Positions 54,501-60,892 of a stretch of 64,000 bases of DNA are shown one piece after another. The stretch's first letter is position 1. Each line of letters begins with the position of its first letter. The stretch is from Pseudomonas alkylphenolica (GTDB lineage Bacteria; Pseudomonadota; Gammaproteobacteria; Pseudomonadales; Pseudomonadaceae): assembly GCF_016009175.1 (NCBI RefSeq), contig NZ_JADUCM010000001.1, positions 455,898-519,897 of the forward strand. The letters run 5' to 3'. The notes beneath the pieces are model-generated. The model made no database searches. It was not told the origin of the DNA and saw nothing but the letters and a program-made list of their open reading frames with translations. Both the position numbers and the translations under genes were made by a program.

Positions 54501-57066
54501 ACAGGGGCAGTGGCAGGTACGCGGTGAGCTTGAAGTTCTCGTAGTCACCGGTGACCAGGTCGTAACTCAAGCGGAAGGTGACGCGGTCACCAGGACGTAG
54601 CTCGGTGCCCGGGGCCGGCGCGCCGCCGCCGTTGAGGTCGGAGAGGTCGATTTGCACCTGGCTGGTCGGGATGACGGTGGTGGTCGTGGAGCTGTCGCTC
54701 TGGTTGTCACCGCTCAGGTTGAGTGCATCGAGCAGGACCGTGGCCGTGACGGTGGCGTTGTTGCCCAACGGGTCGCCTTCGTTGATTTCGCTGTGCGGGT
54801 TGCCGGCGGGCGGGGTGTAGCTCTGGCCGATCCGGGCCTGGTAACTGATCACCGCCAGGGTGGCGCCCTGCAGTGTGCTATCGAAGGCCAGGTCGCCATT
54901 GAGCCAGTTGGTGAAGAGGAAAGCGTCATTCAACGACTGGGCAATGTCGAAGGCCATCGAGGTACTGCCGTCGGCATTGACCACCGTGGTGCTGACCAAG
55001 GTGATGGTTTCGGAGACGCCGTTGATCTGCACGGTCAACGTGGCGGTGCCGGGCACCAGCGTCTGGCCGTCGCTCAGGCGGTCGGCAATCACGAAACTGC
55101 CATTGCCGAAGAAGGTCTGGCCAAAGGCAAAATAGTCGGAGATGGCAATGTTCAGGTTGTAGGTGAGGGTATCGCCGGGGCTGATCCCGGCAGTGCCGAC
55201 GTCAACGCTGACCACCACCTGTTTTTCCAGGGTAATGGACTTGGCGATAAAGCTGACATCGTCGCCCTGGCCGGTGAAATTGATCTGCCCGTTGGTGGCA
55301 TCACGCGGGTCCAGCGGTACCCAGGAACCGGACGCAGTGGGCGCGTCGAAGGTGATGGTGACATCATCGCCGGTCACCGGATTCAGGATCGGCGCACCGT
55401 TGGCGTCGTCATCGGGCACGAAAAACTGCACGCTGGTGCTGGTCGCCGCACTGAGGGTCGGGTAGAGAACGGTGAACGATTCGACATACACATCGTTGTT
55501 CAGGTTGCCGTCGTTGTTGAGGGCAAGCGTCGCCTGGATCAGCGCCGGGTCAGTGATGGTACGGCCGTCATACAAGGTAAGCGAAGTCAGGGTGCCGCCC
55601 GCACCCGGAGTAATGGTCTTGACAATGACGTTGTCCGGCACCGGCTGGGTGACGCTTACGTTGGTCAGGGTCTGGCCATTGGCCGGAGTGATGGTGGACG
55701 TCAGGTTGCGTTCGAAGTTCGGGCCGGTGGCCGTCTCGCCTTCCGGCGTGGTGACTATCTGGTCGACGGTAATCACTGTCGGGTGCACCACGTAGCTGTC
55801 GGCGTTGGCGGCAGGCTCGAGGATGCTCGGGTCGGTGGCCGGGTTGTTCAGCGAGTCGTTGCCGTACTGGAAGCCGCTGCGGGCACGGATGGTCAGGTCC
55901 GGCGTCGAGCCGGTAAACGAAAAGTCGGTATCGGCCAGGTTGCTCAGGGTTGCCGTCACTTGTACCGGAATGGCCGGCTGGCCCTGGGTGACGCTGGCGA
56001 ACGGCAGTTCGACGACCACCATCTGGTCGCCTGCGCGCATGCCGAAATCGGCGGCATTGATGATCAGCGGCTTGCCATCGGTGCCCACCGCCAGCGGGTG
56101 GCTGGCCTGGCCGTTGGCGTCAAAGGTCAGCACATGGGTGACCAGCGACTGGCCCAGGTAGGTGGCCGAGACAAAGGTAATCCCGTCATCGATTTCGGCC
56201 CCGGCGCCGTCCTTGCCGGTGGCCGGGAAGAACAGGTCGATAAATGGCGCATAGCCAGCGTCGCTGGTGTTGTTGGTGAAGGTCACGGTGAAGGTAAAGG
56301 TGTTGCCCAGCAGGACATCGGCACCACCGCTCAGGTCGGTGGTGGGGCCGGCGGCCAGCAGGCGGTCATAGCCGGCCATCGCGGTGCTGGACAGGGCAAT
56401 GGTCTTGTCCAGCAGGCCATTGCTGACCTCCAGGTTCCAGTCGCCCCCGACGCGGGTGCTGCCGGTGTTGTCATCGGAGGCGCCGCCGGCGGCGCCGGTC
56501 CAGCGCGCCAGTTCGTCAACCAGGGTTCGGCCGTCCTTGCCTTCGCCGACCTTGCAGCCATACAGCTGAATGTCGGCGCCTTCGCTCAACGACTGGCTCC
56601 ACTGGCTCAGCGGCTGGGCATATTGGTCGATATTGCTGGCGGTCAGGGTGGTCTTGCCGAGGGTGAATTCGCCGGACGCGCCGTGAGACAGGATCTGAAT
56701 CGAATCGACCTGGCCCAGCTTGGCCAGGGCGCTGGAGATCGCCGCCAAACCGTCCTGGTTGGCTTCCACCACCAGCACCTCGACGTTGTCGGGCAGGTTG
56801 GCGGTGAGCTGTTCACGGCCTTCGATACGGCTGTCGAGCACCAGCAGGTGACGCGCCGCTGAAGGCTGCTGGCCCGGTTCACTGCGGGCATCGGTCGGCG
56901 TGGCGTGCGCAGTGTCGGTTTTACCGGCGTCGCCGTTGTCCTGATGCTGCTGATCCGCCGCAGCCGTAGCCGCTGCGCCATCAAACAGAATGCGCGGCTC
57001 CAGCGCCAACGCCTGGCGTTGGGGCCTGAATGCCGCTGGAACTGCAATTTGGATCCGGGTCGTCAT
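45583..57066 (-). CDS. Giant LEPR-XLL / DUF4347 / VCBS surface protein
   Basis: A 3827-residue protein, first gene of a five-gene export operon. At the N-terminus L22-E-P-R25-I-L-F-D-G-A matches the LEPR-XLL motif found in very large exported proteins. DUF4347 covers about 74-235 (H-L-L-V-L-D-S-R, I-L-S-H-G-A-S-G, L-Y-G-C-K-V-G). Next come many DUF11/Ig-like modules to about 1880 and one SdrD/Cna-B-type module near 1887-1990 (G-T-L-W-N-D). A cadherin-like module is followed by 11 VCBS repeats at about 2155-3660. The C-terminal 165 residues carry no RTX nonapeptides or LapA-type calcium repeats. ATG 57066 has GAGG upstream; a longer frame lacks a convincing signal. Its role in cell-surface adhesion or biofilm is inferred. 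Confidence 0.88.
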   Translation of the reverse strand: MTTRIQIAVPAAFRPQRQALALEPRILFDGAAATAAADQQHQDNGDAGKTDTAHATPTDARSEPGQQPSAARHLLVLDSRIEGREQLTANLPDNVEVLVVEANQDGLAAISSALAKLGQVDSIQILSHGASGEFTLGKTTLTASNIDQYAQPLSQWSQSLSEGADIQLYGCKVGEGKDGRTLVDELARWTGAAGGASDDNTGSTRVGGDWNLEVSNGLLDKTIALSSTAMAGYDRLLAAGPTTDLSGGADVLLGNTFTFTVTFTNNTSDAGYAPFIDLFFPATGKDGAGAEIDDGITFVSATYLGQSLVTHVLTFDANGQASHPLAVGTDGKPLIINAADFGMRAGDQMVVVELPFASVTQGQPAIPVQVTATLSNLADTDFSFTGSTPDLTIRARSGFQYGNDSLNNPATDPSILEPAANADSYVVHPTVITVDQIVTTPEGETATGPNFERNLTSTITPANGQTLTNVSVTQPVPDNVIVKTITPGAGGTLTSLTLYDGRTITDPALIQATLALNNDGNLNNDVYVESFTVLYPTLSAATSTSVQFFVPDDDANGAPILNPVTGDDVTITFDAPTASGSWVPLDPRDATNGQINFTGQGDDVSFIAKSITLEKQVVVSVDVGTAGISPGDTLTYNLNIAISDYFAFGQTFFGNGSFVIADRLSDGQTLVPGTATLTVQINGVSETITLVSTTVVNADGSTSMAFDIAQSLNDAFLFTNWLNGDLAFDSTLQGATLAVISYQARIGQSYTPPAGNPHSEINEGDPLGNNATVTATVLLDALNLSGDNQSDSSTTTTVIPTSQVQIDLSDLNGGGAPAPGTELRPGDRVTFRLSYDLVTGDYENFKLTAYLPLPLFDLTGIDLNSIWRLATGNTNPNSPTSVTLGPGNSIIFTFADYVNPGVNGSRVAIDFTLTVSDQPFADQRAFNVLGESSQTRTLDKSVLLTTDDVTLIASVAEPVLNITHGVVSTSHGTVTGTTGTWAPPGTTGVPFGGSVPNIAAVNGDVSGIDASDRLRLATAIENSGGGNAYDVSTRITLPPGLSFVGGTLSAANLQIYRGDGTLLVAGTHYTVNNATNTITFIDGPGVGALLAGRPGSAADNSGANVVVITYEVNVNATIAASATLQTTGQLLSYASVEGGQNFLGATPLSDIAGQQVAAPTISKNYAGGSLDESDSSASHTTGSNLVVGESMLYDIVVTLPEGSTQNLRIDDLIPPGMRLDLSFNGQGYQIITTAGGLLAQNFGGTVTVGSLSGSGGTLGADGVDARFVFSVANTTGDNNTGNNSFVIRLRLVASNVIGNQSGGVRQNDATLNYRDPDGNTPNGATPIDRDVALTGSKPTITIQEPTLQLDQQLVTPPGIGFDQGDPLEYTITIRNGNGASDYDAFDINFNSVLPPELDQLTLVSAIYTVNGVSTDITARFSLDANGRTLVNVADIDIAKGGTLVLRITGTVNASGASVAAFDNLAEVRWTSLNGTSSTTADPAGERTGQQGLLNSGVVDDYRRDSILIIPVAQGIKLSRVGGLSDTAAPNPTNALQETVAVGEVIRYRAVVLVPEGNNPNYQLVITLGRGLTLADLATMRIGFISDGGLVTDLSDLITAGTLQILGNENSPEAQFINADLSGAAPTGVLNSKYVSFGTDSNGNPTVTLNLGNLVNGAHGSGDDGNDDDLEGVVIEFSARVANTVENQAGVVLGTTVQDVVNNNLRATSLTLTERIVEAGFTGFNKQVTDFIPNPGTALGNATVSVSFTASGGLPAYDVHLTDGFPTGTNYNLVSITIGGTTFGPGNLPAGVTFSTTGGLTVDIARIDIGTRISVVYTVDVPNGTAIASSDANLSWSSLPETFTSWGGSVVGADGTADGERTGADGPGPDATVLNNYVLREGAGLGIISGTLWNDTGTAAALPNDANPDADPVPGTPAYELAIPNQTINLIWAGLDGVLGNGDDKTFTTTTDSNGRFTFGVLPSGLYRLDAPTTVNSIVQFGELRMRIDTDGGTLGQVQVTLGEGATAQANSGYVELNDAPVNSLPGFQSGLEDTPLAIGGISVSDVDAERNPNVNGRAIQVTLTVTHGTLSLTGPTTGVTVTGAGTTTLVLVGRLADINATLAGLSYLGNLNFNGNDFLEVVTSDLGNYGDFDGNGVPGQPTDARTDRDFLVINLAPVNDAPVAVNDNASATEAGGTNNRVPGVDPRGNLLDNDTDVDIATNGDVLNVISVTSPLGQTLSLPNIGAIEIAGRYGKLVLSANGAYQYIIDNNNAEVQALRLAGDQLTEVFSYRIADIGLGGAPLQSGATLTVVIHGANDAPVGVNDVGTAIEKGGVNNTGVGKPNDRPPPGFPVAGSNATGNVLSNDNDVDGGVGDPINYGETMSVTGVRPLREAVPGPLTNVPAGGSISINGTYGVLTISSNGDYTYVINNDNTAVQRLGPNDTLTEFFSYQVTDALGLNDLAELRITIVGNYDNPVASDDQATAQAGVNNNTGESNPVGNVILFPSRPGTIDQPGGNGVDLDVDRADRPSTVLQVNGIRNGPELAGGALTAVAGGAVTITATFAQTDAGVPVTSAQDFGTLTINPDGSFSFDVNSVNDAIIALPRGATFNVIFTYQIVDSAGLTDTAQLVIIIRGANNPPHAQDNVALATEAGGVANQTPGLDPGVPPAPGRQVTFVDPDGDPVSVTAVRTGPEGGTGTAGVVGSALNGRYGALTINADGTYSYRIDNNNLEVQALRGIDDLLIEVFTYTVTDSDGESDSAQVVIVIRGQNDNPIGVNDTTTAVEAGGINNTSGGLNPRGNVLTNDTDVDGGAGDPIDYGETKAVASVRTGATEGAGTAGTLGTELRGTYGWLTLNADGSYSYRLDNSMAEVQALRPGNTLVETFNYSVIDTAGATDIALLTITIQGTNDAPVAVDDNALAVEAGGLNNGSPGINPSGNVLSNDIDVDRFGETLTVVAVRQGPSAGTVGSSFAGQYGSLILNADGSYTYLVDNNNPLVQALRTATNTLSESFTYTIRDLSGALSAANLTITIQGRNDNPLAVDDTATAVEAGGTNNGTPGVDPTGNLVANDRDVDAGDSKIVNGIRTGSETAGGAFTTVGVSQAIQGTYGTLTVFANGDYRYQVDNTLAAVQALKPGDTLQEVFSYRMRDAAGAEDIAQLTLTIQGAWDAPVARDNINIAVADNGDGLTLNPSGNVLPNDSDVDQGDRLTVTGIRTGPEAGTGVAGTVGNVLIGQYGTLVINADGSYTYTVDSTNPDVLALALLQTLVDHFTYEVSDLGGLTDLAQLSIIVIGRNDPPAGIDDAATAIEAGGLNNATPGFNPSGNVLSNDTDLENDALTVTSIRTGSETGTGTSGTLGTVLRGQYGDLVMNADGSWTYTVDNSLAAVQALRTSGQVLVDVFTYSLIDAHQAKGAAQLTITIDGRNDTPIAVDDDTIAIEAGGVGNNQPGRDPTGNVLDNDTDVDSPALGETRQVLSVTSETGNTALAGQVLVGRYGQLMLNADGSYQYLLDNSNPTVQALRTAGETLREVFTYRMRDTAGAESEARLNVLIQGANDNPVARDDSNVASDQVTAPQTSGNVLPNDSDVDGGEQLTVSGIRTGAENGGGTSGVIGQPLAGRYGTLVINADGSYTYSIDLTNPEVLAAAGLGQVLKDVFTYTLSDRLGATDLAQLTITLDITAPFIPAPAGPFFDRDAIDPFRNLPLPDVQPVVFVGPVVERQERALELSGWTAHGSNLSYGRVPEILSETLNQRLGLIPGQFVGGAVRDSRQASDNDLAWILGRQSRISLSADGLLPDPSVFATDAEHMTQGDAQLPPPSETRTAPGFRAQLREAAERLRAMDNRTRE
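46081..50620 (-). repeat. Eleven VCBS repeats in the giant adhesin gene
   Basis: Roughly 300-450-base units encode modules starting N-D-x-P-V-A-x-D-D and ending Y-T-V-x-D with L-T-I-T-I-x-G. Between them lie E-A-G-G-x-N-N and G-N-V-L-x-N-D-x-D-V-D blocks. I count 11 copies, divergent at DNA level but with recurring stretches that could recombine. Confidence 0.85.
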
Positions 57067-57418
57067 GTCCACCTCACCACACAAAGCTCCATTGAAGGAC
57101 CGCTTTGAGCCCTGTAACCGTTCTGTAGTAGCGACGGCTGCTTGTTCCCTGGCCTGATATTTCTGCCCGTTGGCAGCGGCCAAAAGGGAGAACATGCGCT
57201 GTCGAATCATTCGCAACATAGAGAGCCTAGACGGTTTTTTTTACATCGTATGAATCTGCTGACAGACGCGTACTACAGCGTTGCGTTGCCTATTTGGCCA
57301 TCATCCATTTGAGTGGGTCGAAGTGATTGCCAACCTGACAGGTACAAGGACAAAACGACGACTATCCTGACCTTGCCGTTCATCCGGGTGGCAAAGGATT
57401 CTGGCTGGAGCAAAGGTT
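57067..57418. other. 352-base divergent region between adhesin and MscS genes
   Basis: No gene is seen here. It must hold the promoters of both the giant adhesin operon (minus) and the mscS-type gene (plus). There is a T-run at 57234-57242 and AT-rich sequence near 57243-57260. I see no clear operator, hairpin or conserved box. A longer minus-strand reading frame extends into it but has no good start site. Confidence 0.6.
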
Positions 57419-59059
57419 ATGGGGAGTTGGATACAGCGCGGGTTTCTGGGTGTGTTTGTGCTGCTGTGGTCGGTTGTTTACATGCCTGGCGTTGTGGCAC
57501 AAACCGACCCGCACGACGGGGCGGCAGTGACGGCTCCGGCGGTCGAACTGAAAGTGGCCAACCGCAGCATCATGACTTTTCGTGCTACCTGGCTGGGTGA
57601 AGCCCCCGAGGCACGGGTGCAACGGGCGCGAACGGTGATCAACGAGATGCTCGCGGGAACCGAAGAGCTCAAGGTGCACCTCGACACGATCCAGGACACC
57701 TATCTGGTACTGCTGGGCGGGCGGCGCGCATTCATTGTCACCCCCCAGGACACCGATCCGGACGTGAGCGTTGCCGAGACCGCTGTACAGGCGGCAAAAC
57801 GCCTCGAACAAGTGGTAGAGGAGTCGCAACAGGCGCGCAGCGTGCGCTTTCTGCTGATTGCAGGTGGCTTCAGTGTGGTCGCGACCTTGCTGTACCTGGG
57901 CTTGCTGCGCCTGGCCGCCTACGTGCATCGCAAGCTGCTGTCGTGGCTGCCGAAGAAGATCCGCCGCCATCATGATGTGCTCAAGGTCGGCGAGACGCCC
58001 TTGCTCGACACCAGCAACCTGTACCCGCTGATCCGCCGGCTGCTGGCATTGCTGTACTGGTCGGTGGTGGCGCTGCTGACCTACGAATGGCTGACGTTCG
58101 TGTTGCAGCGCTTTCCCTACACCCGGCCGTGGGGCGAAAGCCTCGACCATTACCTGCTCAACCTGGTGAGCTACCTGCTCGATGCGATCGTCAGCGCCAT
58201 TCCGGGGCTGGCGATTGCCTTGATGATCTTTTTCATTGCCCGCGGCATCAGCGCCTTCAGCAAGCGGGTGCTGGACAGGCTGGCCCGGCCCGGCACCATC
58301 AGCTGGCTCAACGACGAAACCCTGCAACCCACTACCCGTTTGACCTCACTGGCGATCTGGCTGTTCGCCCTGGCGATGGCTTACCCCTACCTGCCGGGAG
58401 CCGGGACCGAGGCGTTCAAGGGCCTGTCCGTGCTGATCGGCCTGATGATCTCACTGGGTGCATCAAGCGTGGTCGGGCAGGCAGCGGCGGGGTTGATCCT
58501 GACCTACACCCGCACGCTGCGTCCGGGCGAGTTCGTGCGTATTGGCGAGCATGAAGGCACCGTGACCGAACTGGGCATGTTCACCACCAGTATCCGCACG
58601 GGGCTGGGCGAGGTGCTGACCATTCCCAATTCGATGATCACCGGCGCGGTGACGAAGAACTACTCGCGGGTGGTGCAGGGGGCAGGGTACGTGGTCGATA
58701 CCGTGGTCACCATCGGCTACGACACGCCCTGGCGTCAGGTGGAAGCCATGTTGCTGGAGGCAGCGCGGCGCACAGCGGGCATATTGGAAAAGCCCCGGCC
58801 CCAGGTGTTTCAGACCGCGCTCTCGGACTTCTATCCTGAATACCGGCTGGTGGCCCAGGCCGTGCCGAGTGAGCCGCGACCCCGCGCCGAGTTGTTGAGC
58901 ATGTTGCACGCCAACATCCAGGATGTGTTCAACGAGTACGGCGTGCAGATCATGTCGCCGCACTATCTGGGCGATCCCGAGCAGGAAAAACGCGTACCTC
59001 AGGATCAATGGTACGCCGCGCCTGCACAGGCTCCTGAACAAACAAGGGGCGAGCCATGA
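57419..59059 (+). CDS. MscS-family mechanosensitive channel
   Basis: A 546-residue membrane protein. There is a signal-type helix at the N-terminus (ending V-V-A-Q), a short periplasmic part (30-130), then about five transmembrane helices, two of which frame a large loop. The MscS channel signature follows: G-L-M-I-S-L-G-A-S-S-V-V-G-Q-A-A-A-G-L-I-L as pore helix, then R-P-G-E-F-V-R-I-G-E-H-E-G-T-V and P-N-S-M-I-T. It is larger than E. coli MscS and closest to the extended, YbdG/YnaI-like group. GGAG precedes the ATG. It overlaps the next gene by four bases, suggesting linked expression with an amino-acid exchanger. Confidence 0.9.
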   Translation: MGSWIQRGFLGVFVLLWSVVYMPGVVAQTDPHDGAAVTAPAVELKVANRSIMTFRATWLGEAPEARVQRARTVINEMLAGTEELKVHLDTIQDTYLVLLGGRRAFIVTPQDTDPDVSVAETAVQAAKRLEQVVEESQQARSVRFLLIAGGFSVVATLLYLGLLRLAAYVHRKLLSWLPKKIRRHHDVLKVGETPLLDTSNLYPLIRRLLALLYWSVVALLTYEWLTFVLQRFPYTRPWGESLDHYLLNLVSYLLDAIVSAIPGLAIALMIFFIARGISAFSKRVLDRLARPGTISWLNDETLQPTTRLTSLAIWLFALAMAYPYLPGAGTEAFKGLSVLIGLMISLGASSVVGQAAAGLILTYTRTLRPGEFVRIGEHEGTVTELGMFTTSIRTGLGEVLTIPNSMITGAVTKNYSRVVQGAGYVVDTVVTIGYDTPWRQVEAMLLEAARRTAGILEKPRPQVFQTALSDFYPEYRLVAQAVPSEPRPRAELLSMLHANIQDVFNEYGVQIMSPHYLGDPEQEKRVPQDQWYAAPAQAPEQTRGEP

Positions 59060-60741
59060 TCGATTTCTTCGTCCATGCACTGCGTGCCGACCCGGAGATC
59101 GCCGTGTTCCTGGCCATCGGCCTGGGCGTCCTGGTCGGGCGCATACAGATCGGCAGCTTTCACCTGGGATCGGTAGCCGGGGCCTTGTTGATGGGGTTGA
59201 TCATCGGCCAGGTCGGCCTGGAGGTTCCTCACGAACTCAAATCGGTGTTTTTCGTGCTGTTCATCTATGCCGTCGGCTTCAAGAGCGGGCCTGAGTTTTT
59301 TGGCTGCCTGAACCGCGGCAGCCTGAAACTGGTGCTGTTTTCCGTGGTGCTCTGCGCCACGGCGCTGGGCGCGATATTACTGATGAACGCGATTTACCAT
59401 TTCGATGCAGGGTTTACCGCAGGGCTGGGGGCCGGTGCGCTGACCGACACTGCCATCATGGGTACCGCCAGCAGTGCCATAGCCCAGCTGGGCATTGATG
59501 ATGCGGCGAAGAATCAGCTCTACAGCCACATGGCAGTTGCCTACGCCATCACCTATGTGTTCGGCACCGTGGGCCTGGTCGTGTTTGTCGGCACCATTGC
59601 CCCCAAGCTGCTTGGCGTGGACTTGCGCGCCTCGGCCAGGGAGCTGGAACTGGAGCTGGGTATTGCCAGCCAGGAAGACATGACCAGCATTCCCTATACC
59701 CGCATTGTGGTGCGCGCTCACCTGCTCACCGACAGTGCGGCGCAGGGCATGACGATCAGCGCGCTGGAGCACCTGCACCCGAGCATCACCATTGAACGGG
59801 TCGTGCGTGACGCAACGGTGCATGAACGTGACCCGGCGATGCTGCTCAAGCAGGGTGACATCGTCGGGGTCTATGCCTTGCGCGAAGATGTCGGGCAGCT
59901 CGGTCAATGGCTGGGTGCCGAAATTGATCACCCGGAGGCGCTGTCGTTTCCCACCCGTTCGGCCGACATTGTGCTGACCAATACCCGCTTTGCCGGCAAG
60001 ACGGTGCATGACATCCGGGCGGCGCTGGTGGGGAATGCGCGCCTGGGGTGCTTTATCGACAGCATTACCCGCCAAGGCCTGGCATTGCCGCTGCTGCCCA
60101 ATACCGTGCTGCACAAAGGTGATGTCATTGCCATCACCGGGCGCACCAGCAGCGTGATGATGCTGGCGGCCCAACTGGGGCGGGTGCGCGAGCGCAGCTA
60201 CAAAAGCGACATTGCCGTGCACAGCCTGGGCATGGTGCTGGGTGCGCTGCTGGGCATGGTCTCGGCCCACATCGGCATGATTCCCATTGAGCTCGGAGTC
60301 GGCGGCGGCGTGTTGTTGGTGGCGCTGCTGATCGGCTGGTACAACTCCCGTCACCCGGAGTTCGGCGCCTTGCCGCAAGCGGCCCAGTGGGCGTTTTCCG
60401 AGTTCGGCCTGACTGCGTTTGGCGCGGTTGTCGGCCTGCTGGCCGGGCCGCCGGCGATTGCCGCGATGCAGAACGAGGGGGTGGCCTTGCTGATCTCGGG
60501 GGTGGTGGTGACCTTGCTGCCGCCGTTGGTGTCGCTGTATTTCGGCCGTTATGTGTTGCGGTTGCACCCGATGGTGCTGTTCGGCGCCCTGGCCGGTGCG
60601 CAGACCGAGGCTGCGTCGATGAACAAGATTATCGAGCAGTCCGGGAGCAACACGCCGGTGATTGGTTTTACGGTCTGTTATGCCATTTCCAATGTGTTAC
60701 TGGCCGTTTGCGGGCCAATCATCGTGTACATCGCCAGCTGA
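59056..60741 (+). CDS. AspT-family aspartate:alanine-type antiporter
   Basis: A 561-residue carrier of the AAE (aspartate:alanine exchanger) family. Two membrane halves of about five helices each flank two central RCK_C/TrkA-C-like domains (about 205-375, e.g. G-D-I-V-G-V-Y-A-L and G-D-V-I-A-I-T-G-R). The family motif G-A-L-T-D-T-A-I-M-G-T-A-S-S-A-I occurs in the first half, and F-G-A-L-A-G-A-Q-T-E-A-A-S-M in the second. AspT normally works with aspartate 4-decarboxylase, which is not in the window, so the substrate pair is uncertain and no symbol is given. The start overlaps the channel gene (ATGA). Confidence 0.88.
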   Translation: MIDFFVHALRADPEIAVFLAIGLGVLVGRIQIGSFHLGSVAGALLMGLIIGQVGLEVPHELKSVFFVLFIYAVGFKSGPEFFGCLNRGSLKLVLFSVVLCATALGAILLMNAIYHFDAGFTAGLGAGALTDTAIMGTASSAIAQLGIDDAAKNQLYSHMAVAYAITYVFGTVGLVVFVGTIAPKLLGVDLRASARELELELGIASQEDMTSIPYTRIVVRAHLLTDSAAQGMTISALEHLHPSITIERVVRDATVHERDPAMLLKQGDIVGVYALREDVGQLGQWLGAEIDHPEALSFPTRSADIVLTNTRFAGKTVHDIRAALVGNARLGCFIDSITRQGLALPLLPNTVLHKGDVIAITGRTSSVMMLAAQLGRVRERSYKSDIAVHSLGMVLGALLGMVSAHIGMIPIELGVGGGVLLVALLIGWYNSRHPEFGALPQAAQWAFSEFGLTAFGAVVGLLAGPPAIAAMQNEGVALLISGVVVTLLPPLVSLYFGRYVLRLHPMVLFGALAGAQTEAASMNKIIEQSGSNTPVIGFTVCYAISNVLLAVCGPIIVYIAS

Positions 60742-60776
60742 CCTGTACAGTTGGCGATAAGGATTATTTCTTTTTT
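60730..60776 (+). terminator. Likely terminator of the mscS-type/AspT-type operon
   Basis: ATCGCCAGCTG pairs with CAGTTGGCGAT (one G-U pair) over a 7-base loop that contains the end of the stop codon. A T-rich tail begins about 5 bases later and ends in six Ts. Moderate because of the gap before the T-run. Confidence 0.5.
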
Positions 60777-60892
60777 GCATGCCCGCCGAGATTGCGGCAA
60801 AAACATGCACTAGGCTGCACTGCGCAGCCGGTAGCAGTACGAACTAAAAAAAGCCCGGCAAAGGGCAAGTTGAATCGACCGTGGAGCAGGGA

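Noticed and set aside
50416..54600. Very long plus-strand open frames opposite the giant adhesin gene (also 47266-50409 and 54652-56862)
   Set aside because: They mirror the coding frame of the adhesin, have no good ribosome-binding site, and read as repetitive V/G/A-rich sequence caused by high-GC codon use in repeats.
60842..60870. Possible terminator (A-run with GCCCGGCAAAGGGC)
   Set aside because: Only a 4-bp stem; too weak, and the hairpin at 60730 is a better terminator for the upstream gene.
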